DNA of 50,534 nt from contig CAZULQ010000014.1 of the NCBI GenBank assembly GCA_964621265.1, positions 1 through 50,534 of the forward strand. The letters run 5' to 3'. Positions within the stretch are counted from its first letter, which is position 1, and each line of letters starts with the position of its first letter. The notes under the pieces were generated by a model that saw only the letters and a program-made list of their open reading frames with translations, was not told the origin of the DNA and searched no databases. Below are positions 17,923 through 27,032 of the stretch, piece after piece. A program made the translations under genes and the position numbers. The stretch comes from Porcipelethomonas sp964621265. GTDB taxonomy: Bacteria > Bacillota > Clostridia > Oscillospirales > Ruminococcaceae.

Positions 17923-20493
17923 ATGAAAGGGCTTACATCGACAGAGGCACAGAAACGACTGGTGCAATACGGCGAAAATGTAATCGAAAGTAAAAAGGGA
18001 AACGGACCTCTGAAGGTTTTTGCGGGACAGTTTCGTGACGTTATGGTTATGATACTTCTTGTCGGAGCGGTGATTTCGGTTTTTCTCGGGGAAGTTTATG
18101 ACGCTCTGACTATAATCGTTATTGTCATGCTGAACGCAATACTCGGCTTTGTTCAGGAATACCGCACAGAAAAAACTCTTGAGGCGCTAAAGAACATGAC
18201 CGCCCCGACGGCGAAAGTTATGCGTAACGGAAAGAAAAATGTAATCCCTGCGGCAGAAATTGTTCCCGGCGACGCTGTGTATCTCGAAACGGGGGACAGA
18301 GTTCCTGCCGACTGCGTTTTAACTGAGGTGAGCGGACTTTTTTCAGACGAGTCGATGCTGACGGGCGAGTCCGAACCGATAGAAAAGATTGCGGGGTCTG
18401 AAAGCGACAGCGATAATTCCTTAAACCGCAGATGTATCGCCTATTCGGGAACTGTTATAACAGGCGGTCATGCTGTGGGATATGTGATTGCAACGGGAAA
18501 GAAATCGCAGATGGGTAATATTTCCTCAATGATTAATGAAACTGAAAACAGCCGCACTCCCCTTCAGAAACGTCTCGGCGAGCTTGGAAAGGTTGTTGCG
18601 ATAATCTGCATTGCTGTGTGTATTGTGGTTTTTGTTGCGGGGGTACTCAGAGGCGAGCCTGTTTTTGATATGCTCATGACGGGTATTACAATTGCAATTG
18701 CCGCAATCCCCGAGGGACTGCCTGCAACGGTTACGATTGCACTTGCGCTGGCTGTAAGCCGTATGCTAAAGCAAAAGGCGCTTGTAAACAAGCTTCACTC
18801 GGTTGAGACCTTGGGCTGTACTTCGGTTATCTGTTCTGACAAGACGGGTACTATAACAGAAAACAAAATGACGGTTACGCATATTTTCACCGATATGCGA
18901 GAATACCCTGTTTCTGAAAACGGGATAGGCAATAAAAATGCAAAATCGGACACATGTGCCGCAGAGCTTTTCAGATGCGCAATCTATTGCTCGAATGCTG
19001 AAATTTCCTCGGAAAGAATCGGCACTTCACATAAGAGAGTCTGGAAAGCAAGCGGTAACCCGACAGAAAGTGCTGTACTTATTGCGGCGGCAAAAAGCGG
19101 TTTCACAAAAAACACTGTTGAAACTGTGAAAAAAATCGCAGAAAAACCTTTTGAAAGCAGTACGAAGAAAATGTCCGTAACGGTTAAAAACAAAAACGGA
19201 AATGTTGCTGAGTATATAAAGGGCGCACCCGATATTCTGCTGAGGGAATGCTCTGAGGTTATGACGGAAGACGGCGCTATTGCGATTGACAATGTGCTAA
19301 GAAAAAAGCTTGAGGAGCAGATAAGCTTGTTTTCAAGGAGAGCGCTGAGAGTTCTTGCGCTTGCAAAAAAGGAAAAGGATAAAGGGGTTATACTTCTCGG
19401 TCTTGCGGCTATGCAGGACCCGCCGAGAAAGGAAGCTGTTGAGGCAATAAGAAAATGCTCGGGTGCAAAAATCAGAACTGTCATGATAACGGGCGACCAC
19501 AAGGAAACCGCCGTTGCGATTGCAAAACAGGCGGGACTTTTAAAGGGTGGAAAGGCTGTTACGGGAAAAGAGCTTGACGCTATGAGTGACGCTGAGCTTA
19601 TGCACAATCTCGATGACTATACTGTCTATGCGAGAGTGAATCCCTCTCACAAGCTAAGGCTTGTGAAGGCGTATAAGCAAAAGGGGCATATTGTTACAAT
19701 GACAGGTGACGGCGTGAATGACGCTCCTGCCGTTAAGGCGGCAGACGTGGGAGTTTCAATGGGGATTACGGGAACTGATGTTACAAAACAGGCGGCAGAT
19801 GTCATACTGCTTGATGACAATTTTGCAACGCTTGTAAACGCTGTTGAACAGGGCAGAGGTATTTATGCGAATATAAGAAAGTTTGTGAGATATCTGCTGT
19901 CGTCGAACATCGGCGAGGTTATAACGATGTTTCTTTGTATCATCATGGGACTTCCGATGGTTATGCTTCCGACCCAGCTTCTGCTTGTTAATCTTGTGAC
20001 GGACGGTCTGCCTGCGATTGCGCTCGGCATGGAGCCGTGCGGAAAGGACGTCATGAAGAAAGCTCCGAGAAAAAAGGACGAAAGCTTTTTTGCGGACGGT
20101 CTTTTGTTCAAGATTATTTTCAGGGGAGTTTTAATCGGGCTTTGCACTCTTGCGTGCTTTACAACTCTCCTTAAGGAAGGCTACTGCCTTGACCTTGCAA
20201 GAACGGGCGCACTCATGACGCTTATAACCTCCCAGCTTGTTCATGTGTTTGAATGCAAGTCGGAAACAAAAGGAATTTTCGGCATAAACTATTTTGACAA
20301 TCTAAAGCTTATCGGTGCTGTTATGATTTCCTTTGCAGTACTCATGGCGGCGGTATTTCTGCCGTTTGTGCAGAGGATTTTCTCGACCGTTTCACTCGGG
20401 CGTGAGCCGCTTTTGATTTCTCTCGGATTTGCATTAGCCGTACCTGTGATATCGGGAATCGGAATGGCGTTTTCAAGAAAAAATAAACATTGA
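17923..20493 (+). CDS. calcium-type P-type ATPase
   Basis: An 856-residue P-type ATPase of the P2 (SERCA/PMCA-like) group, which exports cations, most likely Ca2+, at the cost of ATP. The N-terminal cation-ATPase domain (LTSTEAQKRL) is followed by TGES in the actuator domain, PEGLP in helix 4, the phosphorylated Asp306 in SDKTGT, the hinge TGDGVNDAP, and a C-terminal block of membrane helices beginning near NIGEVITMF. The ATG at 17923 follows AAGGAG; an in-frame CTG at 17914 lies too close to that site. No accessory gene is adjacent. Calcium is inferred from family similarity; other divalent ions are possible. Confidence 0.92.
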   Translation: MKGLTSTEAQKRLVQYGENVIESKKGNGPLKVFAGQFRDVMVMILLVGAVISVFLGEVYDALTIIVIVMLNAILGFVQEYRTEKTLEALKNMTAPTAKVMRNGKKNVIPAAEIVPGDAVYLETGDRVPADCVLTEVSGLFSDESMLTGESEPIEKIAGSESDSDNSLNRRCIAYSGTVITGGHAVGYVIATGKKSQMGNISSMINETENSRTPLQKRLGELGKVVAIICIAVCIVVFVAGVLRGEPVFDMLMTGITIAIAAIPEGLPATVTIALALAVSRMLKQKALVNKLHSVETLGCTSVICSDKTGTITENKMTVTHIFTDMREYPVSENGIGNKNAKSDTCAAELFRCAIYCSNAEISSERIGTSHKRVWKASGNPTESAVLIAAAKSGFTKNTVETVKKIAEKPFESSTKKMSVTVKNKNGNVAEYIKGAPDILLRECSEVMTEDGAIAIDNVLRKKLEEQISLFSRRALRVLALAKKEKDKGVILLGLAAMQDPPRKEAVEAIRKCSGAKIRTVMITGDHKETAVAIAKQAGLLKGGKAVTGKELDAMSDAELMHNLDDYTVYARVNPSHKLRLVKAYKQKGHIVTMTGDGVNDAPAVKAADVGVSMGITGTDVTKQAADVILLDDNFATLVNAVEQGRGIYANIRKFVRYLLSSNIGEVITMFLCIIMGLPMVMLPTQLLLVNLVTDGLPAIALGMEPCGKDVMKKAPRKKDESFFADGLLFKIIFRGVLIGLCTLACFTTLLKEGYCLDLARTGALMTLITSQLVHVFECKSETKGIFGINYFDNLKLIGAVMISFAVLMAAVFLPFVQRIFSTVSLGREPLLISLGFALAVPVISGIGMAFSRKNKH

Positions 20494-20518
20494 CAAATTT
20501 CTGCTTAGTGGGTATAAT
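20490..20518 (+). promoter_or_regulatory. sigma-A promoter of the T-box/cysE transcript
   Basis: Consensus TTGACA at 20490-20495, 17-nt spacer and consensus TATAAT at 20513-20518. The -35 overlaps the stop codon region of the P-ATPase gene. Confidence 0.9.
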
Positions 20519-20539
20519 ATAAGTATGTATATGAAAAAA

Positions 20540-20790
20540 ATATATTTAAAGACGTAGCAGTCAGAGTAAGCAGAAAAGCTTTTTCACAGAGAGCGCCGCA
20601 TTTGCTGGGAGCGGAGCAGAAAGCCCTGTCTGAAGTGCGGCTGTCAGTTTAAAGCAGGAACGGATTTTTTCTCAGTATTGCTTTGCGTATTGCCTGCGTT
20701 AAAGGCTTTTGAGATATAAAATCGGAGTGGAACCGCGGATAAATTCCGCCTCTGACCCTGTGTGTTTTCAGGGTCAGGGGCTTTTTGTTT
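20540..20790 (+). promoter_or_regulatory. T-box riboswitch, probably cysteine-specific
   Basis: The 314-nt gap before cysE is a T-box leader. It shows an AGAGAG motif (20588-20593), a GCTGGGAGCGG distal-loop-like segment (20604-20614), a Stem III candidate (GCAGG and CCTGC arms, about 20653-20696), the T-box sequence GGAGTGGAACCGCGG (20724-20738), and an intrinsic terminator. A TGC triplet at 20636-20638, in GAAGTGCGG on the 3' side of Stem I, is the probable specifier, matching tRNA-Cys. Uncharged tRNA-Cys would favour the antiterminator and read-through into cysE and cysS. The specifier position is inferred without folding. Confidence 0.9.
20749..20789 (+). terminator. conditional terminator of the T-box
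   Basis: CCTCTGACCCTG and CAGGGTCAGGGG arms with a T run after them. Its 5' side lies next to the T-box/antiterminator sequence, as expected for a transcriptional T-box. Confidence 0.88.
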
Positions 20791-20807
20791 TATAGGAGGT
20801 TTGTTTT

Positions 20808-21452
20808 ATGTTTTTTAAACAGCTTCGTGAGGACATTGCGCTTGTGAAGGAGCGTGACCCAGCGGCAAGAAATGCCTTTGAAATATGGCTCACATATTCG
20901 GGACTTCATGCTGTTCACAGCTATCGCCATGCGCACTGGTTCTATAAGCATAAAATGTTTACGATTGCGAGAATTATTTCGCAGTTTGCAAGATTTCGCA
21001 CAGGTATTGAAATTCACCCCGGTGCGAAAATCGGAAAGGGTCTTTTTATAGACCACGGAATGGGAGTTGTTATCGGCGAGACTGCCGAAATCGGCGACAA
21101 CTGCCTTATCTATCAGGGCGTAACGCTCGGCGGTACTGGTAAGGACAAGGGAAAGCGTCACCCGACGCTCGGTGACAATGTTATGGTCGGAGCGGGTGCA
21201 AAGGTTTTGGGACCATTCAAAATCGGCAATAACGTTAAAATTGCGGCAAACGCCGTTGTGCTCGAGGAAATCCCCGACGACTGCACAGCCGCAGGCGTAC
21301 CTGCAAGGGTTGTCAGAAACAGAAACGGTCAGAAGCCCGTATGCAAGGAGCTTGACCAGATTCATATTCCCGACCCCGTTTCACAGGAATTGTGTGCACT
21401 TAAACACAGACTTGAAATGCTTGAAAAAAAGCTTGACAATAAAAATGAGTAA
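20808..21452 (+). CDS. cysE: serine O-acetyltransferase
   Basis: CysE makes O-acetylserine from serine and acetyl-CoA, the first step of cysteine synthesis. The 214-residue protein is the short Firmicutes form: a helical N-terminal part (RHAHWFYKHK) and a left-handed beta helix built from hexapeptide repeats, including IHPGAKIGKGLFIDHG and VIGETAEIGDNC. AGGAGGT lies 8 nt before the ATG. The C-terminus is a charged helix. Control by the cysteine T-box and pairing with cysS follow the known Bacillus cysES logic. Confidence 0.96.
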   Translation: MFFKQLREDIALVKERDPAARNAFEIWLTYSGLHAVHSYRHAHWFYKHKMFTIARIISQFARFRTGIEIHPGAKIGKGLFIDHGMGVVIGETAEIGDNCLIYQGVTLGGTGKDKGKRHPTLGDNVMVGAGAKVLGPFKIGNNVKIAANAVVLEEIPDDCTAAGVPARVVRNRNGQKPVCKELDQIHIPDPVSQELCALKHRLEMLEKKLDNKNE

Positions 21453-21469
21453 AAGGAGCTATGACGTAT

Positions 21470-22864
21470 ATGAAAATTTACAATACTTTAACAGGTACAA
21501 AGGAAGAATTCAAGCCTATTAACGAAGGCAAGGTCGGCATTTATGTATGCGGCCCGACAGTTTATAACTATATCCACATCGGTAACGCACGTCCTATCTG
21601 CGTTTTTGACGTGTTCAGACGCTATCTTGAATTCAAGGGCTTTGATGTTAAGTTCATTCAGAATTATACTGACGTAAACGACAAGATTATCATGCAGGCA
21701 GGCAAGGAAAATTCAACTCCTGAGGAAACTGCTCTTAAATATATCGGTGAATACGAAAAGGACGCAAACGGTCTTAATGTTCGTCCTGCCGATGTTCACC
21801 CGAAGGTTTCGCTTTATATGGATAAAATCATTGAGATGATTGAAACTCTCGTTGAAAACGGTTATGCTTATGAAGCACAGGGCGATGTTTATTACCGCAC
21901 AAGAAAGTTTGAGGGATATGGAAAGCTTTCAAAGCAGTCACTCGATGACCTTATTTCAGGTGCGAGAGTTGAAGTCAACGACATCAAGGAAGACCCGCTT
22001 GATTTTGCGCTCTGGAAATCAGCGTCAGCTGACGAGCAGCACTGGGATTCGCCATGGGGCAAGGGCAGACCCGGCTGGCATATTGAATGCTCGGCAATGG
22101 CAAAAGACTGCATAGGCGATACTATCGACATTCACTGCGGCGGTAAAGACCTCGTTTTCCCACACCACGAAAATGAAATTGCACAGTCAGAAGCGGCAAC
22201 AGGAAAGCAGTTTGCGAACTACTGGATGCATAACGGTCATATCAACATCGACAACAAGAAGATGTCAAAGTCGGCAAACAACTTCTTCCTCACAAGAGAG
22301 GTTGCCGAAAAATACGGCTATGAGACAATCCGTTATCTTATGATTCAGGCACATTACAGAATGCCGATGAACTATACAGCTGAGCTTCTCGATTCATGCA
22401 AGGCGTCTTTGGAAAGACTTTACAACTGCCGTGAAACTCTCGACAGAGCAATTGCGGCGGCAAAGGACGGAGATATTACAGCTGAGGCAAATGAATTATT
22501 TGAAAAGAGAATGGCGCAGTTTACTGAAGCTATGGACGATGACCTTAACACTGCCGATGGTCTTACAGCTGTATTCGAGCTTGTCCGTGATATCAACACA
22601 ATGACAGCTGACAATACAGTTTCAAAGCAGCAGCTTATAAAGGGTGCTGAGCTTTTTGATAAGCTTACAGGCGTTTTAGGTCTCCTTTACAACAGAGAGG
22701 AAAAGGAAGATATTCCACAGGAAGTCAAGGACCTTGTCCAGAAACGTGCAGAGGCGAGAAAGGCAAAGGACTTTGCTCTGGCTGACAAGATAAGAGATGA
22801 AATTGCGGCACTCGGATATGCTGTCAAGGAAACAAGACAGGGTACGGAAATAACAAAAGTGTGA
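21470..22864 (+). CDS. cysS: cysteinyl-tRNA synthetase
   Basis: Charges tRNA-Cys. The class I signatures are present: HIGNAR at residues 36-41 (the HIGH motif) and KMSKS at 264-268; the zinc ligands include Cys27 in YVCGPTVYNY and the later ECSAMA and HHENE stretches. The ATG at 21470 (464 residues) begins MKIYNTL, as is usual for the family, and has AAGGAG 11 nt upstream; the ATG at 21461 would be only 2 nt from that site. The upstream T-box makes its own product's substrate tRNA the sensor. Confidence 0.97.
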   Translation: MKIYNTLTGTKEEFKPINEGKVGIYVCGPTVYNYIHIGNARPICVFDVFRRYLEFKGFDVKFIQNYTDVNDKIIMQAGKENSTPEETALKYIGEYEKDANGLNVRPADVHPKVSLYMDKIIEMIETLVENGYAYEAQGDVYYRTRKFEGYGKLSKQSLDDLISGARVEVNDIKEDPLDFALWKSASADEQHWDSPWGKGRPGWHIECSAMAKDCIGDTIDIHCGGKDLVFPHHENEIAQSEAATGKQFANYWMHNGHINIDNKKMSKSANNFFLTREVAEKYGYETIRYLMIQAHYRMPMNYTAELLDSCKASLERLYNCRETLDRAIAAAKDGDITAEANELFEKRMAQFTEAMDDDLNTADGLTAVFELVRDINTMTADNTVSKQQLIKGAELFDKLTGVLGLLYNREEKEDIPQEVKDLVQKRAEARKAKDFALADKIRDEIAALGYAVKETRQGTEITKV

Positions 22865-22873
22865 GGTTAGAAA

Positions 22874-23764
22874 ATGCTTAGTAAAAGATTGAGATTTACC
22901 CTTATGGGTCTTATTATAACTTCGGCTGTAAGTTTTCTTGCGGTTTCGTGCGTAAGCTATATCGGACAGACGGGAAGCAGTTATATTGACATGTCGGACG
23001 CTGAGATGGTACAGCTTGAGGTTCCTGAAAACGATGACCCTGTTGCTGTGATAAAAACATCAATGGGAGACATCAAGGCTGTTCTTTATCCTGAGCTTGC
23101 ACCGAATGCGGTTGAGAATTTTGTGGAGCTTGCGGAAAGCGGCTATTATGACAACACTTATATTTTCCAGTCGGAGCCGGGAGTTTATATAGGTGCGGGA
23201 GCGCCTAACAAAAACGGCGAAATCAACAAGGACGCTGACCAGAAAAACGAAACAATTCCTCAGGAGCTTCATAAAAATCTCTGGCCTGTGAGAGGTTCAC
23301 TTTGCAGTATGGTTACGGGAACAGAGGAAGGCTTTTTCAAAAAGCTTACGGGCGATGCGAAAACTCTGAACGGAAGTCGTTTTGCGGTGCTCAACTCGGT
23401 TGAATTTACTGACGATATAAAGAAGGAGCTTGTGGAATATGCAGGAGAGGAAGGAAAGATGGTTTCCGACGCATTCTTAAACTGCGGCGGCGTTCCTAAC
23501 CTTTCACAGCAGATTACAATTTTCGGTCAGACCTATGAGGGCTTTGACGTAATTGACACGCTCACATCAGTTGAAATCACAACCGACAAGGACGATGAGG
23601 ACGCTAAAGTCCCTGTTGAAGATATATTCATTGAGACAATTGAAATTGCAACCTATAAGGATTACCCTGCAAGTGAGGAAGCGCTTGAACGCTTTGAGGA
23701 GATAAAAGCAACAGAGCCTGTAACAGAAACAGCAACACAGGCTGAGACAGAAAAGGAAAACTGA
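22874..23764 (+). CDS. degenerate cyclophilin-like exported protein
   Basis: A 296-residue protein with an N-terminal signal or anchor segment (about residues 8-26; a weak lipobox VSC ends at Cys26) and a cyclophilin-like domain from about residue 55: IKTSMGDIKAVLYPELAPNAVENFVELAESGYYD is preserved in pattern across about 60-95. The catalytic block is not kept: where active cyclophilins have FHR and FMIQGG, this protein has FQSEPGVYIGAG. It is therefore likely a non-catalytic binding protein or one with altered activity. The C-terminus is acidic and Thr/Glu-rich. It lies 9 nt after cysS and 1 nt before rimM. Confidence 0.82.
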   Translation: MLSKRLRFTLMGLIITSAVSFLAVSCVSYIGQTGSSYIDMSDAEMVQLEVPENDDPVAVIKTSMGDIKAVLYPELAPNAVENFVELAESGYYDNTYIFQSEPGVYIGAGAPNKNGEINKDADQKNETIPQELHKNLWPVRGSLCSMVTGTEEGFFKKLTGDAKTLNGSRFAVLNSVEFTDDIKKELVEYAGEEGKMVSDAFLNCGGVPNLSQQITIFGQTYEGFDVIDTLTSVEITTDKDDEDAKVPVEDIFIETIEIATYKDYPASEEALERFEEIKATEPVTETATQAETEKEN

Positions 23765-23765
23765 T

Positions 23766-24272
23766 ATGAAAAAAATGCTGGAAACAGGAAAGATTGTCAA
23801 TATCCATGGCTTAAAGGGAGAAGTCAAGGTTATGCCGTGGAGCGACGGTCCCGATTTTATCTGTGAATTTGATGTGCTTTATATCGGAAAGGACAAAAAG
23901 CCGTATGAGGTTGAGGGTGCGAGAGTGCACAAGAATATGGTGCTTTTAAAACTTAAGGGGGTTGACACTCCTGAGGCGGCAAATACCTTCAGAAACAGTA
24001 TTGTCTATATCGACAGAGATGACATTGAGCTTGATGAGGGCGTTTATTTCATTCAGGATTTAATCGGTCTTGAGGTGAAGGACGCTGACACAGGCAGGCT
24101 TTACGGCGAAGTGAAGGACGTTTTACAGACGGGCGCAAACGACGTGTATGAAATCAAAAACGGCGACAAGACTTATCTTGTTCCCGCAATTGAGGACGTT
24201 GTTATAGAAACGGATATTGAAAACAAGGTTATCTTAATCCGTCCGCTGGAGGGACTTTTCGATGAGAGTTGA
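23766..24272 (+). CDS. rimM: 16S rRNA processing protein RimM
   Basis: RimM binds ribosomal protein S19 and helps mature the 30S subunit head. The 168-residue protein starts LETGKIVNIHGLKGEVKV, typical of the N-terminal RimM domain, and its C-terminal PRC-barrel part contains DLIGLEVKD and VPAIEDVV. It overlaps trmD by 11 nt. In most Firmicutes rimM-trmD follow rpsP-khpA; here they sit behind cysS, about 7 kb from rpsP. Confidence 0.95.
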   Translation: MKKMLETGKIVNIHGLKGEVKVMPWSDGPDFICEFDVLYIGKDKKPYEVEGARVHKNMVLLKLKGVDTPEAANTFRNSIVYIDRDDIELDEGVYFIQDLIGLEVKDADTGRLYGEVKDVLQTGANDVYEIKNGDKTYLVPAIEDVVIETDIENKVILIRPLEGLFDES

Positions 24273-24987
24273 TATTGCAACGCTTTTTCCTGAAATGGTT
24301 GACAATATCCTTCTGGAAAGTATTGTGGGACGTGCGAGAAAAAAAGGTGCTATCGAAATAAACTGTCATCAGATAAGGGATTACACCCTTGACAAGCACA
24401 GACGTGTTGACGATATCCCGTATGGCGGGGGCAAGGGCATGGTTATGCAGGCGGAGCCGATTTACCGCTGCTATGAGGCGATATGTGAACAAATCGGCAA
24501 AAAGCCGCATACAATATACATGACCCCGAAGGGAGAAGTTTTTACACAGAAAAAGGCGATTGAGCTTTCCAAAATGGATAACGTGCTTATTCTCTGCGGT
24601 CATTATGAGGGCGTTGACCAGAGAGTTCTGGACAAAATCGTTGACGAGGAAATCTCTATCGGTGACTATGTTTTAACGGGTGGCGAGCTTCCTGCGGCGG
24701 TTGTGACCGACGCTCTTTCGAGAATGTGTGAGGACGTTCTGTCAAGTCCTGAATGCTATGAGGACGAAAGCCATTATTCGGGACTGCTTGAATATCCGCA
24801 GTATACCCGTCCCGAAACATGGGAGGGAGAATCTGTTCCGCCTGTTCTTCTGACGGGTCATCACAAGAATATTGCTGACTGGCGAATTGAAAAAAGTCTT
24901 GAAATAACAAAGGAAAAACGTCCTGATATGTATGAAAAATATATTGAGGAGCATCCGCCAAAACCACCGAAAAAAAAGAGAAAGTAA
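24262..24987 (+). CDS. trmD: tRNA (guanine37-N1)-methyltransferase
   Basis: TrmD puts m1G at position 37 of tRNAs reading CNN codons and prevents +1 frameshifting. The 241-residue SPOUT enzyme shows RRVDDIPYGGGKGMVMQ, the knot segment LILCGHYEGVDQR and ISIGDYVLTGGELPAAV. The C-terminal end is a run of Pro and Lys residues. rplS, the usual next gene, is absent; a 360-nt AT-rich gap follows. Confidence 0.97.
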   Translation: MRVDIATLFPEMVDNILLESIVGRARKKGAIEINCHQIRDYTLDKHRRVDDIPYGGGKGMVMQAEPIYRCYEAICEQIGKKPHTIYMTPKGEVFTQKKAIELSKMDNVLILCGHYEGVDQRVLDKIVDEEISIGDYVLTGGELPAAVVTDALSRMCEDVLSSPECYEDESHYSGLLEYPQYTRPETWEGESVPPVLLTGHHKNIADWRIEKSLEITKEKRPDMYEKYIEEHPPKPPKKKRK

Positions 24988-25238
24988 ATATTGTCCAAAT
25001 GAATATGTATTATTGATATTACGAATTAAGACAATCATTTACTTATTCTTACAATATTCACGAAAAAATGATTGGTAATAGTGCATATATTCTTATGTTG
25101 AAAATTATACGATGTGAATAGAATATTTTAACATCAAATACTTCGTTATAATTAACAAATCGAATGGCAAATAAAATTTTATAATTCATCATTTTATAGA
25201 AATTTTGATGAAAAGTCATAAATAGTGTAATTTTTCCG
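24988..25238. other. AT-rich intergenic region with no recognised gene
   Basis: About 250 nt between trmD and the HPr promoter. I see neither a clear trmD terminator, an RNA gene nor members of the repeat family here; only AT-rich sequence with scattered short palindromes. Confidence 0.6.
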
Positions 25239-25267
25239 TTGACTGAGGAAAAAATAGACTGTATAAT
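25239..25267 (+). promoter_or_regulatory. sigma-A promoter of the HPr gene
   Basis: TTGACT at 25239-25244, 17-nt spacer, TATAAT at 25262-25267, giving an untranslated leader of about 75 nt. Confidence 0.85.
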
Positions 25268-25347
25268 TATAAATAGCAAAGAAACAAAAACTGTTTATTG
25301 ATGAAAAATGAATTTTTCAATTTATGCAAAGTTAGGAGAGTTTGTTT

Positions 25348-25611
25348 ATGTTTGTGAAAGATGTTATGGTTCAGAATCAGGTAGGACTTCATGCAAGACC
25401 GGCTACTTTCTTTATCCAGAAGGCTAATGAATTCAAGTCATCAATCTGGATTGAAAAGGAAGAAAGACGAGTAAACGCTAAGAGCCTTCTCGGTATTCTC
25501 TCACTGGGTATTGTTGGTGGTACATCAATCAGAATTATTGCTGATGGTGCTGACGAACAGCAGGCTGTTGACGCACTTGTTGAACTTGTTGAAAGTGGTT
25601 TCAGCAACTGA
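25348..25611 (+). CDS. ptsH: HPr family phosphocarrier protein
   Basis: HPr carries phosphate from enzyme I to sugar-specific enzyme II units and, in Firmicutes, serves as corepressor with CcpA when phosphorylated on Ser46. The 87-residue protein has His15 in GLHARPA and Ser46 in AKSLLGIL, so both regulatory sites are kept. The ATG at 25348 was chosen because GGAG lies about 10 nt upstream. No enzyme I or other PTS gene is adjacent; if the organism lacks sugar PTS uptake, the protein could act mainly in carbon-catabolite control. Confidence 0.93.
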   Translation: MFVKDVMVQNQVGLHARPATFFIQKANEFKSSIWIEKEERRVNAKSLLGILSLGIVGGTSIRIIADGADEQQAVDALVELVESGFSN

Positions 25612-25632
25612 TTATAACAAAAATATTAAAAC

Positions 25633-25666
25633 ACGGGGCGTTACTTTGCTGTAACGTCCCGTTTTG
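25633..25666. terminator. terminator between the HPr gene and spoIVB
   Basis: ACGGGGCGTTAC and GTAACGTCCCGT around a 6-nt loop, with a T-rich end on the plus strand and an A-rich flank that gives T's on the minus strand. It could serve both convergent genes. Confidence 0.85.
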
Positions 25667-25687
25667 CGTATATAATAAAAATGAATA

Positions 25688-26890
25688 TCAGCTGACAAAG
25701 CCCGATTCGTACATATTTTCGGCAAAGATTGCATAGCCCATTTTCGGGTCGCTGACAAAAACATGGGTAACAGCGCCGATAAGCTTTCCGTTCTGGATAA
25801 TCGGGCTTCCGCTCATGCCCTGGACGATACCGCCCGTTTTTTCGAGCAGCTCCTTGTCGGTTATGCGGATTGTCATGTTTTTTGTGCCTGTGTTTTTGTA
25901 GTCGATTTCCTCAATTTCGATGTCGTAGCTTTCAACACCGCCTTCATCGACTGTTGATAAAATTCTGGCACTCCCCTCTTTTATATCCTGTTTAAGTCCC
26001 ATGGGAATAGGCTCGGCTTCGGGTATTTCCGAAAAAAGCTCGCCGAATACTCCGTATTTATTGTTGGTGTTGATTACGCCTGTCGGCTCGCGGCGTGTAA
26101 AACAGCCACGGAGCTCGCCCGGTTGTCCTTTAAGACCACGGTTTATGCTTGTGATTTCCACCTGTGCGGCTTCGCCCGAGGAAATCGGGATAAGCTCGCC
26201 TGTGTCGCTGTCGCATACAGGGTGTCCGAGACCGCCGAAGCGTCCTGTTTCGGGTTCATAGAATGTAACTGTGCCGATACCCGCAGTTGAATCACGTACC
26301 CATATTCCTGCTTTATAGCAGCAGTCGGCGATTGAATAGACAGGAGTTAAAAAGGAAACGGTTTCCTCTTTTCCGTCTGTATAGACGATTTCAAGGGGAT
26401 TCCCATTAGATGCTGAGACTATGCGGTTTATGTCGCTGTTTGAGGATATTTTAACGCCGTCTAAAGACAGAATGACGTCGCCCTCCTCAAGTCCGCATTC
26501 AGTTGCGGGACAACAGCTTCCGCTGAGAGTTCTGACTTCGCCCATTCCGACAACCATTACCCCGTCCATTAAAAGCTTTATGCCAAAGGGCGTTCCGCCG
26601 GGGACGAGATAAGGCGTCTGGACTGCCTGTACTTCTACTTCCTTTACGGGAATAATTCCGAAAAGCTCGAGGTTTGCTGTGTGTATGGCAGAGGAGGCGT
26701 CTCCTGCGAACGAGCTGACTGAGTTTTCATACTCCGCCTTGATTTCAAAATTTGTTGAAAGAGTAAGAGGAGTTCCCTTTTCAACGTAAAAGCTGTCGGG
26801 GAGACTCAGAGAATAATAACCTGCCACAAGGCAGATATTAAATACGAAAAATGTGAAAACGGCAAAAGCCGTGCTGAATATTTTTTTCAT
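25688..26890 (-). CDS. spoIVB: stage IV sporulation protein B (SpoIVB peptidase)
   Basis: SpoIVB is a forespore-secreted serine peptidase that triggers activation of pro-sigma-K in the mother cell. The 400-residue protein has an N-terminal membrane anchor (about residues 5-28), a PDZ domain (about 110-155, GLEEGDVILSLDG) and an S55 peptidase domain. The likely triad is His223 in GLGHPVC, Asp345 in RITDKEL and a Ser in GMSGSP (360-362). These residues support an active enzyme. It faces away from spo0A, unlike the co-directional spoIVB-spo0A order in many clostridia. Confidence 0.95.
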   Translation of the reverse strand: MKKIFSTAFAVFTFFVFNICLVAGYYSLSLPDSFYVEKGTPLTLSTNFEIKAEYENSVSSFAGDASSAIHTANLELFGIIPVKEVEVQAVQTPYLVPGGTPFGIKLLMDGVMVVGMGEVRTLSGSCCPATECGLEEGDVILSLDGVKISSNSDINRIVSASNGNPLEIVYTDGKEETVSFLTPVYSIADCCYKAGIWVRDSTAGIGTVTFYEPETGRFGGLGHPVCDSDTGELIPISSGEAAQVEITSINRGLKGQPGELRGCFTRREPTGVINTNNKYGVFGELFSEIPEAEPIPMGLKQDIKEGSARILSTVDEGGVESYDIEIEEIDYKNTGTKNMTIRITDKELLEKTGGIVQGMSGSPIIQNGKLIGAVTHVFVSDPKMGYAIFAENMYESGFVS

Positions 26891-26944
26891 TTCTGCGTCC
26901 TTTCTTTGATGTGTTTTTTCTTCGATACATTTAATATTGACGCA

Positions 26945-26979
26945 AATAAAAATTTTTATTAAGGTGTTTTAAACCTTAA
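26945..26979. repeat. AT-rich inverted repeats in the divergent spoIVB spacer
   Basis: A 16-bp perfect palindrome (AATAAAAATTTTTATT, 26945-26960) followed by TTAAGG and CCTTAA arms (26959-26979). It lies between two divergent genes and may be regulatory or simple AT-rich sequence. Confidence 0.5.
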
Positions 26980-27032
26980 TTTCTGCAATAATTTTACGAC
27001 AGCGCTTTTATGCGAAAAATTTATGATAGCTG

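Noticed and set aside
24988..25240. Small RNA or degraded gene after trmD
   Set aside because: Only AT-rich sequence without promoter-terminator pair or readable protein remnants.
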